Assembly: GCF_014646675.1 (NCBI RefSeq)
Contig: NZ_BMNS01000001.1
Span: forward strand, 570,170 to 634,169
Direction of reading: 5' to 3'
Length of the DNA: 64,000 nucleotides
Source of the DNA: Lutibacter litoralis
Lineage (GTDB): Bacteria; Bacteroidota; Bacteroidia; Flavobacteriales; Flavobacteriaceae
The notes under the pieces were generated by a model that ran no database searches, was not told the origin of the DNA, and saw nothing but the letters and a program-made list of their open reading frames with translations. A program made the translations under genes and the position numbers. Shown in pieces: positions 46,953-54,790 of the stretch (within the stretch, counting starts at the first letter, position 1; the number at the start of each line of letters is the position of its first letter).

Positions 46953-47354
46953 TTATTTACTTCTACTACCTTCTTTGTAGGTTTTAATTCCTTTTTTTAA
47001 CCATCGTTTTAAGACTACAGAAGGCTGAAAGTTTAAATGGTATTTTTGAATATTTCGTTTAGGCGTTAGTTTTGAGGCGTCTGGATCGGCTTTGCATTTA
47101 AAGCCGACTTTAAATTTTCCTATATTCTCTAAATCTACCATTTTCCCGTCTTCTAAATGAAACTGCAGTTTTTCACCTAAGGCATAAAGCACCATTTTAA
47201 TATCCACTACACTCAACGTACATTCATTACTAATTTGGTGACTAATTTGGTCTAAATCTACTACTCCAGTGCTTACAGCTTGCATAATATACTGAGGTTC
47301 TTTATTATTGGCAATGGTATTACTTCGTTTTGTAATGCGGTATCGTATAGGCAT
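46953..47354 (-). CDS. HU-like DNA-binding protein
   Basis: 133-residue protein of the Bacteroidota HU/IHF-related family with an extended C-terminus. The HU fold is visible as VVDIKMVLYALGEKLQFHLEDGKMVDLENIGKFKVGF, where the GKF turn corresponds to the arm base. Such proteins bend DNA. Its location next to an integron-like recombinase could be chance, but an architectural helper for recombination is conceivable. It is convergent with the TPM operon and divergent from the recombinase gene. Confidence 0.85.
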   Translation of the reverse strand: MPIRYRITKRSNTIANNKEPQYIMQAVSTGVVDLDQISHQISNECTLSVVDIKMVLYALGEKLQFHLEDGKMVDLENIGKFKVGFKCKADPDASKLTPKRNIQKYHLNFQPSVVLKRWLKKGIKTYKEGSRSK

Positions 47355-47774
47355 ATTTAACTATTAGTTGTTAATAAAAAAATGGATGAATACCTTTTTA
47401 ACTACAATTATTTTATATCTTTGATATAACCTTTAAAAGGTACATTTCTCAAAGTTACAAATTTATTGTAATATTTTCAAAAAATTAAATTAGTATTCTT
47501 GCAAAAATAAACTAGTATATTTAATATAAAAATACTAGTATTTTTAGTAATAAGTATACTAACTTTGACGAAGTTTCTTAGTATCTATGACATTATTTAT
47601 ACGTATAGTTGACAAAAAGTATAGGTATAAATATTTTTATACATTGTATTCCTTGTAATATGTTAGGTTAAAATATTGATATTTTAGTTTCATTTAATTA
47701 AGTAATATTAGATTAGGAATTATAATCCTTGTTAATTTTAATTTTTCATTAAATTTTGATATATTTGAAATGCT
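47355..47774. promoter_or_regulatory. 420-bp regulatory gap with palindromes
   Basis: No gene here. AAAAATACTAGTATTTTT (47528-47545) is a perfect 18-bp palindrome; related half-sites ACTAGTAT (near 47510) and AGTATACT (near 47554) flank it. TATATTTG at 47760-47767, eight bases before the recombinase ATG, looks like a -7 box, without a well-placed TTTG partner. Confidence 0.5.
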
Positions 47775-48956
47775 ATGAAAAATCAGTTACTTCCCACTAT
47801 TATTCTTAAAAGAGAAGCAATACATAATATTGATTCAATATTGCTGTTTTTTAAGTATAATAATCAATTGCTTTCAATAATTAGAACTATTGGAAAATTT
47901 AAATGGAGCAAATCCAGAAGATGTTGGCACGGAAAATTTAACCAAGAAAATTTAAAGTTGGTAAGAAATTCTTTTGGTAATTTAACAACTATAAAAGAAG
48001 ATGCCTCTTTATACAGCGTTCCCAAATACAATATTATAAGGTCACCAAGAATTTTAAGTAATGACAATAAAAAAATCTTAGAAGCTTTTATAAAGTACCT
48101 AGATGGAAGAATGTATGGAAAAAGTACCGTTGAAACGTATTCCGTTTTTATTGCTGATTTTTTAGATTACATTAAAGATAAACCACTAAATACATTAACG
48201 AATAGAGATGTGGAGCTGTTTGTTGAAGATGTATTTATCCCAAAAAAATATAGTATCAGCACACACAGACAATTTATTAGTGCTTTAAAGCTTTTTAAAT
48301 TATTTTATCCTGAATCTAAGATAGAAGCTCTGAATTTAATAAGACCTAAGAAATCGAAATTTTTGCCAATTGTATTATCTCAGCAAGAACTATTGGAAAT
48401 TCTTAGAGTTACAAAAAACCTAAAGCACAGAGCTATTTTGGCATTAATTTATTCATGTGGATTAAGGGTTGGGGAACTTATTAACTTGGAATTAAAACAT
48501 ATTGATGTGCACCGACTTCAGGTAGCTATTAAGAATAGTAAAGGAAGAAAGGACAGATATGTTAATATGGCTGTTAGTTTAACTCCATTAATAAACAATT
48601 ATATTCGAACTTATAATCCTGTTATATATTTTGCCGAAGGCGCACCAAGTAATAAGTACACGGCAAGTAGCGTTAGAGCTTTTTTACGAAAATCTTGTAA
48701 ACTTGCAGGGATTACAAAAACAGTAACACCGCACACTTTAAGACATAGCTATGCTACACATTTATTAGAAAATGGAACTGATATACGATTGATTCAAACT
48801 TTATTAGGACATAATAAACCAGAAACCACTATGATTTACACGCATGTTTCTACAAGAAGTTTAGAAACAATAAGCAATCCTTTAGATGAAGCTGTAAAGA
48901 AGTTTAAAATTAATAAGAACAAAGATGAATATTTGAAAATAAATCGAAATATTTAA
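47775..48956 (+). CDS. tyrosine recombinase (candidate cassette integrase)
   Basis: 393-residue tyrosine recombinase. Residues 1-80 form an extra N-terminal domain with FKWSKSRRCWHGKF, known to me from Bacteroidota integrases and absent from IntI. A SAM-like core-binding domain (about 95-180) and the catalytic domain follow, with R231 (CGLRVGEL), K259 in the beta-hairpin (SKGRKDRYVN), H320 and R323 (HTLRH), H346 (LLGH) and Y355 (TTMIYTHVS). The C-terminal NPLDEAV recalls the SPLD end of IntI. The IntI-specific patch helix before the HxxR box is not evident. It reads toward the cassette array, the reverse of classical integrons but like the reversed integron reported in Treponema. A role in cassette movement is inferred from adjacency. 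Confidence 0.85.
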   Translation: MKNQLLPTIILKREAIHNIDSILLFFKYNNQLLSIIRTIGKFKWSKSRRCWHGKFNQENLKLVRNSFGNLTTIKEDASLYSVPKYNIIRSPRILSNDNKKILEAFIKYLDGRMYGKSTVETYSVFIADFLDYIKDKPLNTLTNRDVELFVEDVFIPKKYSISTHRQFISALKLFKLFYPESKIEALNLIRPKKSKFLPIVLSQQELLEILRVTKNLKHRAILALIYSCGLRVGELINLELKHIDVHRLQVAIKNSKGRKDRYVNMAVSLTPLINNYIRTYNPVIYFAEGAPSNKYTASSVRAFLRKSCKLAGITKTVTPHTLRHSYATHLLENGTDIRLIQTLLGHNKPETTMIYTHVSTRSLETISNPLDEAVKKFKINKNKDEYLKINRNI

Positions 48957-49121
48957 AAATGATAATAGTCATATTAATAATTAATGAGATCTTTTATATT
49001 TGAATGTCAGTCCCTAATGCTATGAATTTTAAAATTAATAACACATACATTTATTCACCTTATCCCGACAGATTTTGGGGATAAACGTATATAATATGAA
49101 CATATAACAGAGTTGCCCACA
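48957..49121 (+). other. candidate primary attachment site (attI-like)
   Basis: Between the recombinase gene and the first cassette. The cassette 1 R box GTTGCCCACA begins at 49112 and is preceded by CATATAACAGA, similar to the 3' end of several attC-like sites (CATATTATAAAAC before GTT). The left half of an attC-like site is absent. A hairpin TTATCCC (49060-49066) / GGGATAA (49078-49084) lies just upstream. Confidence 0.5.
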
Positions 49122-49133
49122 ATAACGAACACT

Positions 49134-49481
49134 ATGGAAATGGAAGAACAAGAAACAAGACTAGACAAACAAGAAAAAGACTTATTAGACGATGTTAATG
49201 AGTTTAGTAAAAAAGGAAAGTTTTCTGAAACATTTACCGAATATGAATTTAGAGTGATAGAAAGAGAATCTAAAGATAAGTATGATTTCTTATCTCCAAC
49301 TATTACTAAATCAAATGATATTGAAAGTCTGATTAATAGGTTTAAGATAGATGTAGTAAATATTTGCGAAAAGACACTAACCATAGACGAGAACAATAGA
49401 ACTGTTTATGAAAAGTGCCTTAATTCGTTTATTGAGTTATATTCAATAAAGTTTAAGCGAGATTATTTGAAATTAAAATAG
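49134..49481 (+). CDS. cassette 1: small acidic hypothetical protein
   Basis: 115-residue protein I do not recognise, rich in E, K and D (MEMEEQETRLDKQEKDLLDD at the start). No signal peptide or membrane segment; mostly helical by composition. An in-frame TTG at 49113 is inside the R box, so the ATG 22 bases after the box start is chosen; another Met follows two codons later. It lies in cassette 1 (49112-49827) convergent with a minus-strand ORF. Not clearly an antitoxin, though its size would allow it. Confidence 0.55.
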   Translation: MEMEEQETRLDKQEKDLLDDVNEFSKKGKFSETFTEYEFRVIERESKDKYDFLSPTITKSNDIESLINRFKIDVVNICEKTLTIDENNRTVYEKCLNSFIELYSIKFKRDYLKLK

Positions 49482-49482
49482 A

Positions 49483-49935
49483 TTAATTCAATTTAGTTTG
49501 AATAATACCTGTTTTTTTAGGATGATTTTCAAGAAATAACTTACAAGCATTATCGTATGATTTTTTTGCTTTTTCTAAAGCCAAATTATATTCTTCAATG
49601 TCTTTATATTCACCTCTTGAATATTTCTCGTCAACTTTTAAAATTTGTATTATTTCATTTTTAAATAAAAAATACTCTGAAACCATTAACTGTTTGAACA
49701 TAACAATGAAATGACCTGATTCTATGAATAATTTAAAATATTTTGAGTGTAGTTTAAATTCCTCAAAGACCTCTGATTTTTCTTTATCTGACAATCTTAA
49801 TAACGGTGGATTATTACTGTGGGCAACACTGCGTATAAAAAATAGCTTCTTTTTGCCAAGCCATTTGTACAGTTTTGTGTTTTTAAACCAGTTTACTAAT
49901 CCGAAATTTACTGTTGTTTTTACGCTACTTTTCAT
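49483..49935 (-). CDS. cassette 1: minus-strand hypothetical protein reading out of the attC-like site
   Basis: Up to 150 residues, not recognised. Residues after about 40 lie in the cassette body and are lysine- and glutamate-rich helices (KEKSEVFEEFKLHSKYFKLF, KAKKSYDNACKLF). The first about 36 residues are encoded by the attC-like site 1, including RSVAHS from the R box. Either translation begins in the site, so that attachment-site DNA is coding, or the true start is internal (for example Met near residue 80). Convergent with the other cassette 1 gene, one base between the stops. Confidence 0.5.
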   Translation of the reverse strand: MKSSVKTTVNFGLVNWFKNTKLYKWLGKKKLFFIRSVAHSNNPPLLRLSDKEKSEVFEEFKLHSKYFKLFIESGHFIVMFKQLMVSEYFLFKNEIIQILKVDEKYSRGEYKDIEEYNLALEKAKKSYDNACKLFLENHPKKTGIIQTKLN

Positions 49936-49954
49936 ACTCTAAATCGTTGCAAGT
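49818..49954 (+). repeat. attC-like site 1 (type beta)
   Basis: Left R box TGTGGGCAAC (49818-49827) pairs with the cassette 1 start at 49112; right R box GTTGCAAGT (49946-49954) opens cassette 2; inner length 118. Stem GTAT-A-AAAA-A-TAGC / GCTA-C-TTTT-C-ATAC. Confidence 0.85.
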
Positions 49955-50433
49955 AATTACTCGGCGGAGTTTTGGTTGGATGTAAAACAGATTAATTCGT
50001 TTTTAATAAGTTCATTTAAAACAAAAAAAACTGGCTGAGAAATGATTTTATTTAAAATTAGTAAAATGACAAATTAAGCTAAAAAGATGAATTTTAGTTG
50101 ATTAAAAATTCTTTCAATGACAAATTTAGTAAAATGAGAAAATTGTTTTTTTTAAATTAGTTTAATGACAAATTAAATAAAAATGATAAATTTGAGTTCA
50201 CTTCTACTCTACTGATTTTTGAGAATTGAAACGCAAAAAGCTCAATGAAACGGAGAAATTTAAAATCAGAGCGGATTTGAACATTGAAACGGAGAAAAAT
50301 TGCAGAACGCTAAAACAAGTAAAAAGATAAATTAATAACAAAAAAAAAGGATTTTTATAAAGAACAAGAATGACAAATCGCGGAAAGTACTAAAATTCAA
50401 TTATCAGCATAGCGTGTCGTAAAAACTTGCAAC
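49946..50433. other. cassette 2: no open reading frame
   Basis: 488 bases bounded by GTTGCAAGT and ACTTGCAAC with no credible gene on either strand. It contains three loose repeats of AATTAGTAAAATGACAAATT type (about 50056-50180) and three ATTGAAACGGAGAAA-like copies (about 50225-50300). The block from GATAAATTTGAG (50185) to about 50233 resembles 63155-63202 in cassette 13. TAAATTTG at 50187-50194 could be a -7 box. Confidence 0.65.
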
Positions 50434-50558
50434 AACTCATAAAATTTATGCTTAAATCTGATTTAGTACAAACGACAAACATTCAACAAACGATTTGTTA
50501 CGTCCGAAAAATCTCCGATTTTCCAGTCGCACAAATCTTATAAAAGCCCGTTGGGCAA
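50425..50558 (+). repeat. attC-like site 2 (type alpha)
   Basis: Left R box ACTTGCAAC (50425-50433), right R box GTTGGGCAA (50550-50558), inner length 116. Stem ATAA-A-ATTT-A-TGC / GCA-C-AAAT-C-TTAT. Confidence 0.85.
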
Positions 50559-50566
50559 CATTTAAG

Positions 50567-51484
50567 ATGAAATTTCTACTCCAAAATATAATTTTACTTT
50601 CCCTCTTTATTTCTTGTACAAGAGTGAATACAAAATACAGTATTCCGAATATAAAAGATTCTATTCCAACAACAATTTCTGTTTTGAAAACACAGAAAAT
50701 GTTAGAAGGAGGTTATGATTTGATAGGAATTGAGGAAATTGGTAAGCCTTTTGAAATAAAAAATTTAAAGAAAAAAAATGATGATTACCTTATAAAAACT
50801 ATAATTTACAATGATTCAACTCAGTCAGTTCTTGAGTATGAAGAAGAAATAATTGAAATTGATGATTTAGAATTAGCTGACATTGAGAAACCAATAGAGT
50901 CTAATCCAAATGAAACAAGTTATGAATTAGGAAATAATGATTTAAGAATTTATGTTGATACTACCCAAATTCTAAATATGCCAAACTATAAGGATAACCT
51001 AGAATTAAACGAAAATTTACAAACTAAATCTAGCGATATTCTTGAATATTCAAATTTAGTTAAAAACTCATATTCAAAATATTACAGAGAATCTAATGAT
51101 TTGAAACAAGCATATCCTATATTAATCTTCAATCAATCACGTTTGACAATTCCAATAAATTTAAAAGAGGGTTGGGTAATGATGATTCAAGAAGCTAAAG
51201 ATAAAGAAGGGGAATGGAAACCAATTGAATACTATGAACCTTTTGTAATTTGCGGGAATAGTTTTTGGTCTGATATTTTGTTACCAAATCATTATGCAAT
51301 ATCCAAAATTTATAAATATGGAGGTCAATTTAAAACAATATCAAGAGTGAAACTTTTAACTAATGATAAAATTTACTACTCTAATGAATTTAATAGTTTT
51401 ATAAATGAAGAGCAGTTTTCATTACCCGATTATATAAAATCCAAAGAAAAAAGAAATCATCATTTTTTTATGATTGATAGTTAA
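50567..51484 (+). CDS. cassette 3: lipoprotein of unknown function
   Basis: 305-residue predicted lipoprotein. Signal peptide MKFLLQNIILLSLFISC ends at the lipobox cysteine (residue 17). The mature part is acidic and strand-rich with no family I recognise; LTIPINLKEGWVMMIQEAKD and PFVICGNSFWSDILLPNHY stand out as possible beta-sandwich strands. The open frame extends upstream through the attC-like site (to 50495), but the signal peptide fixes the ATG 17 bases after the R box start. The stop is four bases before the next left R box. Confidence 0.7.
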   Translation: MKFLLQNIILLSLFISCTRVNTKYSIPNIKDSIPTTISVLKTQKMLEGGYDLIGIEEIGKPFEIKNLKKKNDDYLIKTIIYNDSTQSVLEYEEEIIEIDDLELADIEKPIESNPNETSYELGNNDLRIYVDTTQILNMPNYKDNLELNENLQTKSSDILEYSNLVKNSYSKYYRESNDLKQAYPILIFNQSRLTIPINLKEGWVMMIQEAKDKEGEWKPIEYYEPFVICGNSFWSDILLPNHYAISKIYKYGGQFKTISRVKLLTNDKIYYSNEFNSFINEEQFSLPDYIKSKEKRNHHFFMIDS

Positions 51485-51487
51485 CGA

Positions 51488-51624
51488 TTGCCCAACAATG
51501 CACAAAAAAAATTGCTAAATTATTATGATTAGAGAAATACGATTTACTTTACAAACAAACGACAAACATCGGAAAATTACGATTTACCAATCGCAACTTT
51601 CCTTGTCCTAAACCGTTGTAAATA
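51488..51624 (+). repeat. attC-like site 3 (type beta)
   Basis: Left R box TTGCCCAAC (51488-51496) pairs with the cassette 3 start; right R box GTTGTAAATA (51615-51624) opens cassette 4; inner length 118. Inner stem ends TTGC / GCAA. Confidence 0.85.
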
Positions 51625-51627
51625 ATT

Positions 51628-52200
51628 ATGAAAAAGATACTTCTAGGAATATTAATATTACTTCCTCTACTGGAATCATTTAGTCAGACAAATAATGACT
51701 TCAAAGAATCAAATGAGTATTATTTAACGGAAATAGACTCTATTGTTGCCGAAAATTATTGGAACAATAATACTAATAAAACAGAACCTATTTTAAGATA
51801 CTTAAAAGATCAAGATGGGAAAATAATTACCAAGTTTGACATCTCAGAATTAGAATTTTATAGTGGGAGTTCAATTAAGGTTTTGAGTATTGATAACTTG
51901 AAAAATATAACTCAAATAATTCATTTGCAATCTTCATACGATGCCTGTTGCACTAATTACTATTCAAACTACTTTTTAAAAACAGAAAACGGGAAATTAA
52001 TTGAACTTCCTGAAGTTGAATATCTTCATTGTGATGGACCAACACCAATAAAAGAATTGAGATTCCCGAATCAAAAGTTCGGAAAGAAAAATCAAATATT
52101 ATTGACTAAATCTACGCTTAATAAAGATTATAAAGTTGAAAGTGTAGAAATTATAAAGACATATTTTTGGGACGGAGAAAAAATAATATTGGAAAAATAA
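51628..52200 (+). CDS. cassette 4: secreted protein of unknown function
   Basis: 190-residue exported protein. Signal peptide MKKILLGILILLPLLESFSQ with cleavage after FSQ or LES. The mature part has a KIITKFDISELEFYSGSSIK stretch and a cysteine pair in DACCTNYYSNYFLKTENGK, suggesting a compact periplasmic or extracellular domain; no family recognised. ATG 13 bases after the R box start; the stop codon is one base before the next left R box. Confidence 0.7.
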   Translation: MKKILLGILILLPLLESFSQTNNDFKESNEYYLTEIDSIVAENYWNNNTNKTEPILRYLKDQDGKIITKFDISELEFYSGSSIKVLSIDNLKNITQIIHLQSSYDACCTNYYSNYFLKTENGKLIELPEVEYLHCDGPTPIKELRFPNQKFGKKNQILLTKSTLNKDYKVESVEIIKTYFWDGEKIILEK

Positions 52201-52201
52201 C

Positions 52202-52337
52202 TATTTACAACAACTCATAAAATTTATGCTTAAATTTGATTTAGTACAAACGACAAACATTCAACTAACAATTTGCTACGTCCGAAAAATCTCCAATTTT
52301 CCAAACGCACAAATCTTATAAACAACCGTTAGGCACT
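52202..52337 (+). repeat. attC-like site 4 (type alpha)
   Basis: Left R box TATTTACAAC (52202-52211), right R box GTTAGGCACT (52328-52337), inner length 116. Closely similar in sequence to sites 2 and 5. Confidence 0.85.
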
Positions 52338-52353
52338 ATTACGATTGAAAAAA

Positions 52354-52881
52354 ATGACAGATAAAATAGAACGATTAAAATCCTTTGATTCTGAGAAATT
52401 AATAGATATTGTTAAAAATTATCGTCAATACGGTTATGATGAAAATTTGAGAAATGACACATTAGAAATTCTAAAAAAAAGAGGAATTGATAAAGAGCAA
52501 CTAATTTTGACTGGGAATTATAAAAATCAAAATTATGATTCCGCAAAAGACATTTACGAATCGTTTAATCGGAATTCAAAAAAGGCTTTAATACTTTACG
52601 GAGTCGTACTACTAATGAGTATTTTGACTGCAATTATTTCAAGCGATAAATTGATTTTTTTGAGTTCAGCAATGCTGATTATTAATTTAATCTTGATTGG
52701 ACTATTTATTATCTTTTTGATTAAATCAATGATTAATCAGAGTCAATTTCACAAGGCTATCGGGAAAAAGAACGATTCAGAGTTTATGCTGATTTTTTTA
52801 GTTTTAGGAATATCACTATATTTTATATTATATTTTTACTTTAGAAATAAGATGAACGAACAGATGAGTTTAATAGAATAA
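52354..52881 (+). CDS. cassette 5: small membrane protein
   Basis: 175-residue protein with a soluble helical N-terminus (SEKLIDIVKNYRQYGYDENL, IDKEQLILTGN) and three hydrophobic helices (about residues 76-95, 99-122 and 145-164). The N-terminal repeat-like KNYRQYGYDENLRNDTLEIL recalls proteins seen in other Bacteroidota cassette-like loci, a recollection I cannot check. A TTG three codons upstream is in frame, but the ATG at 52354 is preferred. Function unknown. Confidence 0.65.
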   Translation: MTDKIERLKSFDSEKLIDIVKNYRQYGYDENLRNDTLEILKKRGIDKEQLILTGNYKNQNYDSAKDIYESFNRNSKKALILYGVVLLMSILTAIISSDKLIFLSSAMLIINLILIGLFIIFLIKSMINQSQFHKAIGKKNDSEFMLIFLVLGISLYFILYFYFRNKMNEQMSLIE

Positions 52882-52886
52882 AAAAC

Positions 52887-53022
52887 AGTGCCTAACAACT
52901 CATAAAATTTATGCTTAAATTTGAACTAGAACAAACGACAAACATTCAACTAACGATTTGCTACAACCGAAAAATCTCCGATTTTCCAGTCGCACAAATC
53001 TTATAAAATCCCGTTGTAGCTA
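52887..53022 (+). repeat. attC-like site 5 (type alpha)
   Basis: Left R box AGTGCCTAAC (52887-52896) pairs with the cassette 5 start; right R box GTTGTAGCTA (53013-53022) opens cassette 6; inner length 116. Confidence 0.85.
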
Positions 53023-53024
53023 AT

Positions 53025-53570
53025 ATGAAAAAGACAAAATTATTCCTCATTATTTTTTTAGGATTTATTTTAAGTTGCCAAGTTGATTGGATTGAAAAGA
53101 ATGAAAAGTTAATTGAGAATATTGAGCGAAATTCTAAACTAGTCAAAAAAATTGACACAATAGAAAATTTTATAAACTTGAAAATTCAATTTCTTGAAAC
53201 AGATGACAAATCAAAGATTGAATTTAAAACAGGTTTAGGAAATGTTGTGAAATTGGACCTCAAACTATATAAAAATGATTCATTTATTTTTGCAGAAAAT
53301 TCATATTCAATTGAAGCTCTAAAGGACAAGAGAAAAAGAAATGATGACGAACCAATAGGGGAAATTATCGAAAAAAATATTTATTACAAAAACAAGAAAA
53401 GTGGAGTTCAGAAAACGAGAAAAATTCCTTTTTATAACTTTGATGATATTCCAAATCTCAAATTAGAATTATTAAAGAAAGAATATGAAATTATTGAAAT
53501 TGGAGAGAAAGGATATTTGGAATCTGAGAAAAGCTATAATGGTTTAATGAGTGTGATAAAAAAATACTAG
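53025..53570 (+). CDS. cassette 6: lipoprotein of unknown function
   Basis: 181-residue predicted lipoprotein: signal MKKTKLFLIIFLGFILSC with lipobox cysteine at residue 18. The mature part is lysine- and glutamate-rich (KNEKLIENIERNSKLVKKID) and no family is recognised. The start codon is 12 bases after the R box start, and the TAG stop is part of the next left R box TAGCTACAAC, so cassette boundary and gene end coincide. Confidence 0.7.
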   Translation: MKKTKLFLIIFLGFILSCQVDWIEKNEKLIENIERNSKLVKKIDTIENFINLKIQFLETDDKSKIEFKTGLGNVVKLDLKLYKNDSFIFAENSYSIEALKDKRKRNDDEPIGEIIEKNIYYKNKKSGVQKTRKIPFYNFDDIPNLKLELLKKEYEIIEIGEKGYLESEKSYNGLMSVIKKY

Positions 53571-53704
53571 CTACAACAATGGTTATAAAAAATTGCTAAA
53601 TTCAATAAAATAGAATGTTTCTAAAACATAAAAAACTTAAATTTAAACATCGGAAAAATACGGTTATCAAATCGCAACTTTCCATATCCTAAACCGTTAC
53701 CACC
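53568..53704 (+). repeat. attC-like site 6 (type beta)
   Basis: Left R box TAGCTACAAC (53568-53577), right R box GTTACCACC (53696-53704), inner length 118. Stem TTAT-A-AAAA-A-TTGC / GCAA-C-TTTC-C-ATA, with one extra mismatch. Confidence 0.85.
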
Positions 53705-53728
53705 AAGCTACGAAAAAAAATAAATGCT

Positions 53729-54640
53729 ATGAATTTTATAACAATTGACTTTGAAACTGCAACAGCACAAAGAAATAGTCCTTGCGAAATTGGATTAACT
53801 TTCGTTGAAAATTTTAAAATTAAAGAGAGTAAATCTTGGCTAATTAAACCAATCAACAATGAGTTTGATTATTTCAACATTATGATTCACGGAATAACAC
53901 CAGAAGATGTTGAAAATGAGCCTGAATTTGACGAAGTATGGAAAGAAGTTAAACCATTAATCGAAAACAAATTTTTAATTGCTCATAACGCAGGATTTGA
54001 TTTTAGTGTTTTAAGAAAAACTTTAGAGACTTATGATATTCCTTTTCCTGAATTAGAATATTCTTGTAGTTATATTTTTTCAAAAAAAGTTTGGAAAAAT
54101 TTACCCGCTTATGATTTGAAAACATTGTGTAATCATAACGAAATCAAATTCAAACATCACCGAGCAAAATCTGACAGTAGAGCTACGGCAGAACTAGCAA
54201 TTAAAGCATTTAGAAAATCTGATGTTTTCTCAAAAGATGATTTTCCAGAAAAATTAAAGACAAATATTGGAAAGGTTTTTAACGGAGGGTATAAACCATC
54301 TGAAACAAAGAGAATTTACAAAGCTAAAGATTTAGCAAAAATGGTTGGAGACCCGACTAAACATAATAAAGAAAGTCTTTTTTATGGAAAAACTGTTGTT
54401 TTCACAGGAACACTTTCTTCAATGGTAAGAAAAGAGGCTCAACAAATTATAGCTGATATTGGAGGAGTAAATTTAAGAGGAGTGACTAAATCTACAGATT
54501 TTTTGATAGTTGGACAACAAGATTATAGAGTTGTTGGAGAAGACGGAATGAGTAACAAACAAGAAACTGCAATTAAATATATTGAGAAAGGTTCAGAAAT
54601 AGAAATTCTATCCGAAAATGATTTTACAAGAAACATATAA
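53729..54640 (+). CDS. cassette 7: DnaQ-like 3'-5' exonuclease with BRCT domain
   Basis: 303-residue protein with an N-terminal DEDDh exonuclease (ITIDFETATAQR with D and E, HNAGFDFSVL, HHRAKSDSRATAEL with H and D) over about residues 3-170, and a C-terminal BRCT domain (FYGKTVVFTGTLSSMVRKEA, then STDFLIVGQQ) over about residues 210-300. The combination is known for DNA polymerase III epsilon-like proteins of phages and mobile elements and may act in DNA repair or replication. ATG 33 bases after the R box start. Confidence 0.85.
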   Translation: MNFITIDFETATAQRNSPCEIGLTFVENFKIKESKSWLIKPINNEFDYFNIMIHGITPEDVENEPEFDEVWKEVKPLIENKFLIAHNAGFDFSVLRKTLETYDIPFPELEYSCSYIFSKKVWKNLPAYDLKTLCNHNEIKFKHHRAKSDSRATAELAIKAFRKSDVFSKDDFPEKLKTNIGKVFNGGYKPSETKRIYKAKDLAKMVGDPTKHNKESLFYGKTVVFTGTLSSMVRKEAQQIIADIGGVNLRGVTKSTDFLIVGQQDYRVVGEDGMSNKQETAIKYIEKGSEIEILSENDFTRNI

Positions 54641-54648
54641 AAACGCCA

Positions 54649-54783
54649 GGTGGTAACACCTCATATAATTTATGCTTACATTTAAACTAACACAAACGAC
54701 AAACATTCAACTAACGTTTTGCTACGGCAGAAAAATCTCCGATTTTCCTGTCGCACAAATCATATAAAAACTCGTTGGCATTA
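54649..54783 (+). repeat. attC-like site 7 (type alpha)
   Basis: Left R box GGTGGTAAC (54649-54657), right R box GTTGGCATTA (54774-54783), inner length 116. Stem ATAT-A-ATTT-A-TGC / GCA-C-AAAT-C-ATAT: the outer pairs covary with site 2. Confidence 0.85.
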
Positions 54784-54790
54784 ATATGCG

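Noticed and set aside
47775..48956. Classical IntI integron integrase
   Set aside because: An extra N-terminal domain is present, the patch helix is not evident and the gene points into the array; only the C-terminal NPLD end resembles IntI.
50495..50566. N-terminal extension of the cassette 3 lipoprotein into site 2
   Set aside because: The TTG start lies in the attachment site, and the ATG at 50567 begins a normal lipoprotein signal peptide.
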